Shown in pieces: positions 46,286 through 54,121 of a stretch of 64,000 nucleotides of DNA; positions within the stretch are counted from its first letter, which is position 1; each line of letters begins with the position of its first letter. The position numbers were made by a program, and so were the translations under genes. Under the pieces are notes generated by a model that saw nothing but the letters and a program-made list of their open reading frames with translations, was not told the origin of the DNA and made no database searches. Origin of the DNA: Variovorax sp. OV329. GTDB lineage: Bacteria; Pseudomonadota; Gammaproteobacteria; Burkholderiales; Burkholderiaceae_C. The DNA lies in contig NZ_FOUG01000008.1 in the NCBI RefSeq assembly GCF_900114785.1, positions 1 to 64,000 of the forward strand, given 5' to 3'.

Positions 46286-46861
46286 ATGACCTTCCAAGGC
46301 CTCCGAATTGCCGGCCCTCGCTCAGGACCCTATGTCCTCGGCGAGCCTCTCGATGTGTTCGACGACCAGTTGCACCTGGGCCGGCTGAACCAGGTGAGCA
46401 CCAGCCCGGACGGTGGCGAACTGCGCCTGGAAGACTTTCGCACCACCGACCTCAAGCGCCTGGGCACCTGGCGCACCGCGCGGCTGATCGTGGTGGAGGT
46501 GCTGAGCTTCTTCGTCGACCGCTACCCGGCCATCAGCGCCATCGGCATCGTGCTGAGCGCCGACATCGAGGCCTTCGAGGCGCAGGAAGAGGGCGCCACC
46601 CGACTGGCCGGCGCCCGCGCACGCATGCTGCAGAGCGTGGGCGTGCAGGACATCCAGGTCATGCCCCGGCCGCATCCGCGCCATGCCGCGCATTTCGTGG
46701 TGGGCGGCGTCTGGCTCTACAACCGCGACAACGCCCGCCTGCTGACCGATGTGCTGCAGGAAGAGCGCGCCGTGTACGCCGGGCGCCTGGCCGCCGTGCC
46801 GCCAGCCGAGCCACTGCCGCGCTCCATGCTCAGCCGCCTGCTGTCCAAGGACCGCGGATGA
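46286..46861 (+). CDS. Conserved hypothetical protein upstream of fdsR
   Basis: A 191-residue soluble protein with no signal peptide or membrane helix. The ATG at 46286 opens M-T-F-Q-G-L-R-I-A-G-P. Predicted alternating strands and helices include L-D-V-F-D-D-Q-L-H-L-G-R-L near residue 18, T-A-R-L-I-V-V-E-V-L-S-F-F-V-D near 61, and a C-terminal L-L-S-K-D-R. I recognise no domain. It ends 22 bp before fdsR on the same strand, so it may be co-transcribed with the formate regulator. Its function is unknown. Confidence 0.65.
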   Translation: MTFQGLRIAGPRSGPYVLGEPLDVFDDQLHLGRLNQVSTSPDGGELRLEDFRTTDLKRLGTWRTARLIVVEVLSFFVDRYPAISAIGIVLSADIEAFEAQEEGATRLAGARARMLQSVGVQDIQVMPRPHPRHAAHFVVGGVWLYNRDNARLLTDVLQEERAVYAGRLAAVPPAEPLPRSMLSRLLSKDRG

Positions 46862-46883
46862 AGCGCGGCACGATCCCCACCGA

Positions 46884-47834
46884 ATGAATCTTTTCGTCTC
46901 TCTCAAGTACCTGGTCGCGCTGGACGACCACCGCCACTTCGGCCGCGCCGCTCTGGCCTGCAGCGTCACCCAGCCGGCGTTGTCCAATGCCATCCGCGCG
47001 CTGGAGGTCAGCTTCGGCACCTCCATCGTCAAGCGCGGGCGCAACTTCGCCGGCTTCACGGTGGAAGGCGAGCGCATCCTGGCCAGCGGCCGCAAGATCC
47101 TGCGCGAGTACGAACTGCTGCAGCAGGACCTCCACAGCGGCAAGGACGCACCCTCCGGCAACCTGCTGATCGGCGCCGTGCCCACGGCAATGCCCATTGC
47201 GGCGCGCTTCGTCGCCATGCTGCAGGACCGGCACCCGGGCATCACGCCCACCTTGCGTTCGATGAGTTCCATCGAGCTGGAGACCGGGCTGGAGAGCCTC
47301 GCGCTGGACATGGGCCTGGGCTACACCGAGCGCATGGACAACAGCAACTCGGCGGTGCGCGTGATCCCGCAGTACACCGAGCACTACTTCCTCCTGCGCA
47401 AGGCGCCGCGCACCAGCGCGAAGCCGCAGGGCCTGCGCGTGGGCAAGCCGATGCGATGGGCCGACGCGGCCGCGCTGCCCTTGTGCCTGCTCAGCGCCGA
47501 GATGCACAACCGCAGCATCATCGACCGCGCCTTCGCCGAGGCGGGCGTGCAGCCGAAACCGGTGATCGAGACCAACTCCATCTCCACCCTGGCCCTGAGC
47601 GTGCGCGCTGGCCGGGTGTGCAGCGTGATGCCCGGTGCCCTGGTGGACGACGTGCAGGGCTACGACGACATCGAGGCGCTGCCACTGGTTTCGCCCAGCG
47701 TGGAAACCGCCATCTCCTTCCTGGTGCACGACACCAACCGCCCCTCGCGCACGCTGGAAGCTGCCCTGGCCTTCGCCGAAGACGCGGCCTGGACCCGCGA
47801 AGTCGCCAGTCACGCCGGCGCGCTGGAATCCTAG
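46884..47834 (+). CDS. fdsR: LysR-family regulator, probable FdsR of the formate dehydrogenase operon
   Basis: A 316-residue LysR protein. The helix-turn-helix is at 15-50 (H-F-G-R-A-A-L, then S-V-T-Q-P-A-L-S-N-A-I-R-A-L-E). The effector domain from 90 has the periplasmic-binding-like fold (L-L-I-G-A-V-P-T-A-M). It lies upstream of and codirectional with the formate dehydrogenase genes; in Cupriavidus a LysR protein named FdsR controls fdsGBACD and senses formate, so this assignment is by context and family. The ATG at 46884 is standard. The 165-bp gap downstream contains a LysR-like inverted repeat. Confidence 0.82.
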   Translation: MNLFVSLKYLVALDDHRHFGRAALACSVTQPALSNAIRALEVSFGTSIVKRGRNFAGFTVEGERILASGRKILREYELLQQDLHSGKDAPSGNLLIGAVPTAMPIAARFVAMLQDRHPGITPTLRSMSSIELETGLESLALDMGLGYTERMDNSNSAVRVIPQYTEHYFLLRKAPRTSAKPQGLRVGKPMRWADAAALPLCLLSAEMHNRSIIDRAFAEAGVQPKPVIETNSISTLALSVRAGRVCSVMPGALVDDVQGYDDIEALPLVSPSVETAISFLVHDTNRPSRTLEAALAFAEDAAWTREVASHAGALES

Positions 47835-47886
47835 GGGTCTTCCCGCGGGGCGGGACTGCGCGGGCAAGGCCCCGCGCTCTCATCAT

Positions 47887-47915
47887 TTCGGGAACGCATC
47901 GACCCATTCCCCGAA
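47887..47915. promoter_or_regulatory. Candidate FdsR operator upstream of fdsG
   Basis: TTCGGGAA (47887-47894) and TTCCCCGAA (47907-47915) form an imperfect inverted repeat with a 12-base spacer, the size and layout of LysR sites. A second dyad, CCGCC-TT-GGCGG, follows at 47925-47936. A GC-rich hairpin (GCGCGGG / CCCGCGC, 47858-47877) lies just before and may end fdsR transcription, although no T-run follows it. Confidence 0.5.
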
Positions 47916-47999
47916 TAAATTGGACCGCCTTGGCGGCCGTGCGCAGACTCCGCTCGAACCCCGACCCACGGGGGTGCGAACACGAAGAAGGAGTCTCAC

Positions 48000-48488
48000 A
48001 TGGACCTGGCCCGCGAACCCCGCCCGGCCGCCACCCCCGCGGTGCAGGAGGTGCTGGCGCGCCACGCGAACGAGGAGGGCGCGCTGCTGCCCATCCTGCA
48101 TGAGCTGCAGGACCGCCTGGGCCATGTGCCGGCCGATGCCGTGCCGCAGATCGCGGATGCACTGAACCTCTCGCGCGCCGAGGTGCACGGCGTCATCACC
48201 TACTACCACCACTTCCGCAGCGAGCCGGCCGGCCGCCACGTGCTGCAGATCTGCCGTGCGGAAGCCTGCCAGTCGATGGGTGCGGATGCGCTGCTGTCCC
48301 ATGCCGAGCTGCGCCTGGGCTGCGCCAGCCACAGCACCACCTCGGACGGCAGCTTCTCGCTGGAGCCGGTCTACTGCCTTGGCCTGTGCGCTTCCTCACC
48401 GGCGCTGATGCTCGACGGCGAGCCGCACGGCCGCGTCTCGGCGCGCGGGCTCGACGTGCTCGTCGCGCAAGCCAGGAGCGAGGCATGA
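48000..48488 (+). CDS. fdsG: NAD-dependent formate dehydrogenase gamma subunit
   Basis: A 162-residue protein of the NuoE family. It carries one [2Fe-2S] cluster in a thioredoxin-like fold: first cysteines in C-R-A-E-A-C near residue 85 and the second pair in Y-C-L-G-L-C-A near residue 126. The N-terminal helical bundle (V-Q-E-V-L-A-R-H) packs on FdsB. Electrons from the molybdenum site pass through it to the flavin. The ATG has GAAGGAG upstream. A 61-bp gap separates it from fdsB. All fds genes read together. Confidence 0.93.
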   Translation: MDLAREPRPAATPAVQEVLARHANEEGALLPILHELQDRLGHVPADAVPQIADALNLSRAEVHGVITYYHHFRSEPAGRHVLQICRAEACQSMGADALLSHAELRLGCASHSTTSDGSFSLEPVYCLGLCASSPALMLDGEPHGRVSARGLDVLVAQARSEA

Positions 48489-48549
48489 TCACCCGCCACG
48501 CCGCTGCGAAGGGTGCTCGCACCGCAGTGCAAAGCACGGAGGTCCTCCG

Positions 48550-50109
48550 ATGAGCGCCGCCGTCATCTACGTGCCGCGCGACTCCGCCGCGCTGGCCGCC
48601 GGCGCCGAGCGGGTGGCTCGCCGCATCGCGGAGGAAGCGTCCGCGCGCGGCGTCAAGATCCGCATGGTGCGCAACGGCTCGCGCGGCATGTTCTGGCTGG
48701 AGCCGCTGGTGGAGGTGGCGACGCCGGCCGGCCGCGTGGCCTACGGTCCGGTCACGCCGGACGACGTCGCGGGCCTCTTCGATGCGGGCTTCCACCTGGG
48801 CCGTGCGCATCCGCTGAAACTCGGCCTCACCGACGAGATCCCCTACCTGAAGAAGCAGGAGCGCCTGGTCTTCGCCCGCATGGGCATCACCGACCCGCTC
48901 TCCATTTCGGACTACGAGGCGCACGAGGGTTTCGCCGGCCTGCGCGCGGCGCTGCGGATGTCGCCCGAGCAGATCGTGCAGCAGGTGCTCGACTCGGGCC
49001 TGCGCGGTCGTGGCGGCGCGGCCTTCCCCGCGGGCATCAAGTGGAAGACGGTGGCCGGCACGCAGGCCGCGCAGAAGTACGTGGTGTGCAACGCCGACGA
49101 AGGCGACTCGGGCACTTTTTCCGACCGCATGACCATGGAGGGCGACCCCTTCGTGCTCATCGAGGGCATGACCATTGCCGGCATCGCCACCGGCGCGACG
49201 CGCGGCTACATCTACGTGCGCTCCGAATACCCGCATGCCATCGCTGTGCTGAACGAGGCCATCGCCAAGGCCGAGGCCGCCGGCTACCTGGGCGACGACG
49301 TGCTGCACTCGGGCCACGCCTTCAGGCTCGAAGTGCGCAAGGGCGCCGGCTCCTACGTGTGCGGCGAAGAGACAGCGCTGCTGGAAAGCATCGAGGGCAA
49401 GCGCGGCGTGGTGCGCGCCAAGCCGCCGCTGCCGGCCATCCAGGGCCTGTTCGGCCGGCCCACGCTCATCAACAACGTGATCACGCTGGCCAGCGTGCCG
49501 ATCATCCTGTCGCGCGGCGCGCCCTTCTACAAGAACTTCGGCGTGGGCCGCTCGCGCGGCACGCTGCCCATGCAGCTGGCCGGCAACATCCGCTTCGGCG
49601 GCCTGGTGGAAAAGGCCTTCGGTGTCACCCTGCGCGAGCTGCTGGAGGATTTCGGCGGTGGCAGCGCCAGCGGCCGGCCCATCAAGGCGGTGCAGTTCGG
49701 CGGCCCGCTCGGTGCCTACATGCCCGAGAGCCAGTTCGACCTTCCGGTGGACTACGAGGCCTTCGCGGCGGTGGGTGCCACGGTCGGCCATGGCGGCCTG
49801 GTGGTGCACGACGACACGGCCGACCTCTCGAAGATGGCGCGCTACGCGATGGAGTTCTGCGCCATCGAGTCCTGCGGCAAGTGCACGCCCTGCCGCATCG
49901 GCTCCACCCGCGGCGTAGAGGTCATCGACCGCATCCGCGCCGACCAGAACCGGGCCCAGCAGGTCATCCTGCTGCGCGACCTGTGCAACACCATGGTCAA
50001 CGGCTCGCTGTGCGCCATGGGCGGCATGACGCCCTTCCCGGTGCTGTCGGCGCTCAAGCACTTCCCCGGGGACTTCGGCATCGCGGCACCCGAGCGCCAG
50101 GCCGCCTGA
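48550..50109 (+). CDS. fdsB: NAD-dependent formate dehydrogenase beta subunit
   Basis: A 519-residue NuoF-like protein holding FMN and the NAD site. The N-terminal 110 residues form a thioredoxin-like domain without the [2Fe-2S] cysteines. G-L-R-G-R-G-G-A-A-F-P-A-G near residue 155 binds NADH, and C-N-A-D-E-G-D-S-G-T-F-S-D near 180 binds FMN. The [4Fe-4S] cluster ligands are in E-S-C-G-K-C-T-P-C-R-I-G near 440 with the fourth Cys in G-S-L-C near 487. It hands electrons to NAD in the cytoplasm. The order G-B-A matches Cupriavidus. Confidence 0.95.
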   Translation: MSAAVIYVPRDSAALAAGAERVARRIAEEASARGVKIRMVRNGSRGMFWLEPLVEVATPAGRVAYGPVTPDDVAGLFDAGFHLGRAHPLKLGLTDEIPYLKKQERLVFARMGITDPLSISDYEAHEGFAGLRAALRMSPEQIVQQVLDSGLRGRGGAAFPAGIKWKTVAGTQAAQKYVVCNADEGDSGTFSDRMTMEGDPFVLIEGMTIAGIATGATRGYIYVRSEYPHAIAVLNEAIAKAEAAGYLGDDVLHSGHAFRLEVRKGAGSYVCGEETALLESIEGKRGVVRAKPPLPAIQGLFGRPTLINNVITLASVPIILSRGAPFYKNFGVGRSRGTLPMQLAGNIRFGGLVEKAFGVTLRELLEDFGGGSASGRPIKAVQFGGPLGAYMPESQFDLPVDYEAFAAVGATVGHGGLVVHDDTADLSKMARYAMEFCAIESCGKCTPCRIGSTRGVEVIDRIRADQNRAQQVILLRDLCNTMVNGSLCAMGGMTPFPVLSALKHFPGDFGIAAPERQAA

Positions 50110-50129
50110 CAACAAGAAGGACATTCACG

Positions 50130-53000
50130 ATGCTCGACCACCTCAAGGAAATCGACTACGGCACCCCGGCACGCGAGTCGGAGCGTGAAGTCACGCTGGA
50201 GATCGACGGCCAGGAAGTCACCGTGCCCGCGGGCACCTCGCTGATGCGTGCGGCCGTGGACGCCGGCGTCCGCGTGCCCAAGCTCTGCGCCACCGACAGC
50301 CTGGAGCCCTTCGGCTCCTGCCGACTGTGCCTGGTGGAGATCGAGGGCCGCCGCGGCTACCCGGCCTCGTGCACCACGCCGGCCGAGCCGGGCATGAAGG
50401 TGCGCACCCAGTCGCCCGCGCTGCAGGACCTGCGCAAGGGCGTGATGGAGCTCTACATCTCCGACCATCCGCTGGACTGCCTGACCTGCTCGGCCAACGG
50501 CGACTGCGAGCTGCAGGACATGGCCGGCGTGACCGGCCTGCGCAACGTGCGCTACGGCACCGATGGCGCCAACCACCTCAGGAGCCAGAAGGACGAGTCC
50601 AACCCGTACTTCACCTACGACCCTTCGAAGTGCATCGTCTGCAACCGCTGCGTGCGTGCCTGCGAGGAAACGCAGGGCACCTTCGCGCTGACCATCAGCG
50701 GCCGCGGCTTCGACTCGCGCGTGTCGCCGGGGCAGGACCAGCCCTTCATGGAATCGGAATGCGTGAGCTGCGGTGCCTGCGTGCAGGCCTGCCCCACCGC
50801 CACGCTGCAGGAGAAGTCGGTGATCTGGCTGGGCCAGGCCGAGCACAGCGTCATCACCACCTGCGCCTACTGCGGCGTGGGCTGTGCCTTCAAGGCCGAG
50901 ATGAAGGGCAACGAGGTGGTGCGAATGGTGCCGTGGAAGGACGGCAAGGCCAACGACGGCCACTCCTGCGTCAAGGGCCGCTTCGCTTGGGGCTACACCA
51001 CGCACAAGGACCGCATCCTCAAGCCCATGGTGCGCGCCAAGATCACCGACCCGTGGCGCGAGGTGAGCTGGGAAGAAGCCATCGGCCACGCCGCCAGCGA
51101 GTTCAAGCGCCTGCAGGCCAAGTACGGCCGCGAATCGGTGGGCGGCATCACCTCCTCGCGCTGCACCAACGAAGAGACCTACCTGGTCCAGAAGCTGGTG
51201 CGCGCCGCCTTCGGCAACAACAACGTCGACACCTGCGCCCGCGTGTGCCACTCGCCCACCGGCTACGGCCTGAAGCAGACCCTGGGCGAGTCGGCCGGCA
51301 CGCAGACCTTCAAGTCGGTGGAGAAGGCCGACGTGGTGATGGTGATCGGCGCCAACCCCACCGACGGCCACCCGGTGTTCGCCTCGCGCATGAAGAAGCG
51401 CCTGCGCGAGGGCGCCAAGCTCATCGTCGTGGACCCGCGCCGCATCGACCTGGTGAAGTCGCCGCACGTGCAGGCCTCGCACCACCTGCAGCTGCGCCCC
51501 GGCACCAATGTGGCGGTGGTCAATGCGCTGGCGCACGTGATCGTCACCGAGGGCCTGGTGGCCGAGCAGTTCGTGGCTGAGCGCTGCGACCCGCTGTCCT
51601 TCTCGCAATGGCGCGAGTTCGTGGCCCGCCCTGAGAACGCGCCCGAAGCCACCGAGCCGCTCACCGGCGTGCCGGCCGCCGAGCTGCGCGCCGCCGCGCG
51701 CCTGTTCGCCACCGGCGGCAACGCCGCCATCTACTACGGCCTGGGCGTGACCGAGCACAGCCAGGGCTCGACCACGGTGATGGGCATCGCCAACCTGGCG
51801 ATGGCCACCGGCAACGTGGGCCGCGAGGGCGTGGGCGTGAACCCGCTGCGCGGCCAGAACAACGTGCAGGGCTCCTGCGACATGGGTTCCTTCCCGCACG
51901 AGCTGCCGGGCTACCGCCACGTGTCCGACAGCACCACCCGCGAGCTGTTCGAGTCGGCGTGGAACGTGGAGATCAGCCCCGAGCCGGGCCTGCGCATTCC
52001 CAACATGTTCGACGCCGCCGTCGGCGGCACCTTCAAGGGCATCTACTGCGAGGGCGAGGACATCGTGCAGTCCGACCCCAACACGCAGCACGTGGCCGCG
52101 GCGCTGATGGCCATGGAATGCGTGGTGGTGCAGGACCTGTTCCTCAACGAGACCGCCAAGTACGCCCACGTGTTCCTGCCGGGCTCCTCCTTCCTGGAGA
52201 AGGACGGCACCTTCACCAACGCCGAGCGCCGCATCTCGCGCGTTCGCAAGGTGATGCCGCCCAAGGCCGGCTATGCCGACTGGGAAGTCACGGTGAAGCT
52301 GGCGCAGGCCCTGGGCTACCCCATGGACTACGCCAACCCGGAAGAAATCATGGACGAGATCGCCGTGCTCACGCCCAGCTTCCACGGCGTGAGCTACGCC
52401 AAGCTGGATCGCCTGGGCAGCGTGCAGTGGCCCTGCAACGAGGACGCGCCCGAGGGCACGCCCACCATGCACATCGACGCCTTCGTGCGCGGCAAGGGGC
52501 GCTTCATCATCACGCAGTTCGTGGCCACCGACGAGAAGGTCACGCGGCGCTTCCCGCTGCTCCTCACCACCGGCCGCATCCTGTCGCAGTACAACGTGGG
52601 CGCGCAGACCCGCCGCACCGACAACAACCAGTGGCACAGCGAGGACCGGCTGGAAGTGCACCCGCAGGACGCGGAGGACCGCGGCATCAAGGACGGCGAC
52701 TGGGTGGGCATCCAGAGCCGCGCCGGCGAGACGGTGCTGCGCGCCACGGTCTCGCAGCGCATGCAGCCGGGCGTGGTCTACACCACCTTCCACTTCCCCG
52801 AGTCGGGCGCCAACGTCATCACCACCGACAACTCCGACTGGGCCACCAACTGTCCCGAGTACAAGGTGACCGCGGTGCAGGTGATGCCGGTGATGCAGCC
52901 CTCCACCTGGCAGCGCGAGTACAGCCGCTTCAACCAGGTGCAGCAGGAACTGCTGGAAGCGCGCAACGCACCGGTCGCCGAAGCCGTGACCGGCAAGTGA
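50130..53000 (+). CDS. fdsA: NAD-dependent formate dehydrogenase alpha (molybdenum) subunit, cysteine type
   Basis: A 956-residue catalytic subunit oxidising formate to CO2. N-terminal: a [2Fe-2S] ferredoxin domain (G-S-C-R-L-C-L near 70), a His-ligated [4Fe-4S] motif (D-H-P-L-D-C-L-T-C), then two ferredoxin clusters (C-I-V-C-N-R-C-V-R-A-C and C-V-S-C-G-A-C). C-A-Y-C-G-V-G-C near 249 begins the molybdopterin part. The Mo ligand is C373, followed by H374, so this is the cysteine rather than selenocysteine form. The ATG at 50130 with AAGAAGG upstream is chosen; the far longer open frame to the left is shadow over fdsB. Confidence 0.96.
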   Translation: MLDHLKEIDYGTPARESEREVTLEIDGQEVTVPAGTSLMRAAVDAGVRVPKLCATDSLEPFGSCRLCLVEIEGRRGYPASCTTPAEPGMKVRTQSPALQDLRKGVMELYISDHPLDCLTCSANGDCELQDMAGVTGLRNVRYGTDGANHLRSQKDESNPYFTYDPSKCIVCNRCVRACEETQGTFALTISGRGFDSRVSPGQDQPFMESECVSCGACVQACPTATLQEKSVIWLGQAEHSVITTCAYCGVGCAFKAEMKGNEVVRMVPWKDGKANDGHSCVKGRFAWGYTTHKDRILKPMVRAKITDPWREVSWEEAIGHAASEFKRLQAKYGRESVGGITSSRCTNEETYLVQKLVRAAFGNNNVDTCARVCHSPTGYGLKQTLGESAGTQTFKSVEKADVVMVIGANPTDGHPVFASRMKKRLREGAKLIVVDPRRIDLVKSPHVQASHHLQLRPGTNVAVVNALAHVIVTEGLVAEQFVAERCDPLSFSQWREFVARPENAPEATEPLTGVPAAELRAAARLFATGGNAAIYYGLGVTEHSQGSTTVMGIANLAMATGNVGREGVGVNPLRGQNNVQGSCDMGSFPHELPGYRHVSDSTTRELFESAWNVEISPEPGLRIPNMFDAAVGGTFKGIYCEGEDIVQSDPNTQHVAAALMAMECVVVQDLFLNETAKYAHVFLPGSSFLEKDGTFTNAERRISRVRKVMPPKAGYADWEVTVKLAQALGYPMDYANPEEIMDEIAVLTPSFHGVSYAKLDRLGSVQWPCNEDAPEGTPTMHIDAFVRGKGRFIITQFVATDEKVTRRFPLLLTTGRILSQYNVGAQTRRTDNNQWHSEDRLEVHPQDAEDRGIKDGDWVGIQSRAGETVLRATVSQRMQPGVVYTTFHFPESGANVITTDNSDWATNCPEYKVTAVQVMPVMQPSTWQREYSRFNQVQQELLEARNAPVAEAVTGK

Positions 53001-53010
53001 GGAGGAAGGC

Positions 53011-53910
53011 ATGAGCACCACGACGACCAAGCCTCAGGACTTCATCGCCCAGGCCGTGGCCTTCTGCGAGGGCGCGCGCTCGCTGCCGGTGCGCGGCGTG
53101 CGCGCCGGCCGGGAGTTCGCCGTGCACGACTGGGTCGCCGACGAGGTGCCCGTCGCGCTGGAATACAACGGCATCTCGCATGCGGTGATGCTGGCCACGC
53201 CGCTGGACCTGGAGGACTTCGCGCTGGGCTTCTCGCTGAGCGAAGGCATCCTGGACGCGCCGCACGAGCTGTACGCGGTGGACGAGGTGCCGTCGGAACT
53301 GGGCATCACGCTGCGCCTGCACGTGGCCAGCGGCGCCTTCGCGCGCCTCAAGGACCGGCGCCGCGGCATGGCCGGGCGCACCGGCTGCGGCCTGTGCGGC
53401 ACCGAGAGCCTGGCGCACGTGGCGCGCGACCTGCCGGTGCTGGTGGATGGTGCGCCGCTGTCGCGCGATGCCATCAGTCGCGCCATGTCGCAGTTCTGCG
53501 CGCTGCAGACGCTGCAGCAGGCCACCGGCGCGGTACATGCCGCCGCCTGGTGCTCGGCCGAGGGCGAGGTGATGTGGCTGCGCGAGGACGTGGGCCGGCA
53601 TAACGCGCTGGACAAGCTGATCGGCGCGCTGGCCGCGCAGGACGTGGATGCCTCCACCGGCTTCATCGCCGTCACCAGCCGGGCCAGCTTCGAGATGGTG
53701 CAGAAGACCGCGATGGCTGGCGTGCCGCTGCTGGCAGCGGTTTCCGCGCCGACGTCGTTCGCCGTCGCGACGGCCCAGCGGGCCCGCATGACGCTGGTGG
53801 GCTTCGCTCGCCAGCAGGACCTGGTGGTGTACTGCGACAGTGGCCGCCTCAGCCTGGAAGGCCAGCAGCAGCAACAACAACAGCAACAGGAGAGCCGCCA
53901 TGCACGCTGA
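53011..53910 (+). CDS. fdhD: Formate dehydrogenase sulfurtransferase chaperone FdhD (FdsC)
   Basis: A 299-residue protein that sulfurates the molybdenum cofactor and inserts it into FdsA. The CxxC motif is in G-C-G-L-C-G near residue 130. L-E-D-F-A-L-G-F-S-L-S-E-G near 70 and V-G-R-H-N-A-L-D-K near 200 are family signatures, and A-V-S-A-P-T-S-F-A-V follows. The C-terminus ends in a run of nine Gln encoded by mixed CAG/CAA codons, then E-S-R-H-A-R; this tract is not part of the FdhD fold. It starts 10 bp after fdsA and overlaps fdsD by 11 bp. Confidence 0.93.
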   Translation: MSTTTTKPQDFIAQAVAFCEGARSLPVRGVRAGREFAVHDWVADEVPVALEYNGISHAVMLATPLDLEDFALGFSLSEGILDAPHELYAVDEVPSELGITLRLHVASGAFARLKDRRRGMAGRTGCGLCGTESLAHVARDLPVLVDGAPLSRDAISRAMSQFCALQTLQQATGAVHAAAWCSAEGEVMWLREDVGRHNALDKLIGALAAQDVDASTGFIAVTSRASFEMVQKTAMAGVPLLAAVSAPTSFAVATAQRARMTLVGFARQQDLVVYCDSGRLSLEGQQQQQQQQQESRHAR

Positions 53911-54121
53911 CAACCTGGTGCGCATGGTCAACCAGATCGGCACCTTCTTCGAGGCCATGCCCGACCGCGCCGCGGCGCTGGAAGAGATGGCGCAGCACCT
54001 GCGCCGCTTCTGGGAGCCGCGCATGCGCGAGCAGCTGATGGCGCACGTGGACGCCAGCGGCGACGGCCTGTCGAACATGGCGGCCGAGGCCATCGCCCGG
54101 CACCGTTCGCAGATTCTCTAG
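53900..54121 (+). CDS. fdsD: Formate dehydrogenase accessory subunit FdsD
   Basis: A 73-residue helical protein starting inside the end of fdhD (11-bp overlap). N-Q-I-G-T-F-F-E-A-M-P-D near residue 9 and H-L-R-R-F-W-E-P-R-M-R near 33 are typical of FdsD, a small protein that protects or helps mature the complex. Its TAG stop lies within CTAG and shares bases with the TAG stop of the convergent hydrolase gene (54118-54120). The preceding AGGAG (53887-53891) is the ribosome site. Confidence 0.92.
   Translation: MHADNLVRMVNQIGTFFEAMPDRAAALEEMAQHLRRFWEPRMREQLMAHVDASGDGLSNMAAEAIARHRSQIL

Noticed and set aside
48513..50129. Long upstream extension of fdsA through fdsB
   Set aside because: The ATG at 50130 has a ribosome site and the true ferredoxin-domain start; the extension is out-of-frame fdsB.
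49842..53030. A 1062-residue open frame antisense to fdsA
   Set aside because: Shadow of fdsA; composition rich in His, Val, Gly without fold signatures.
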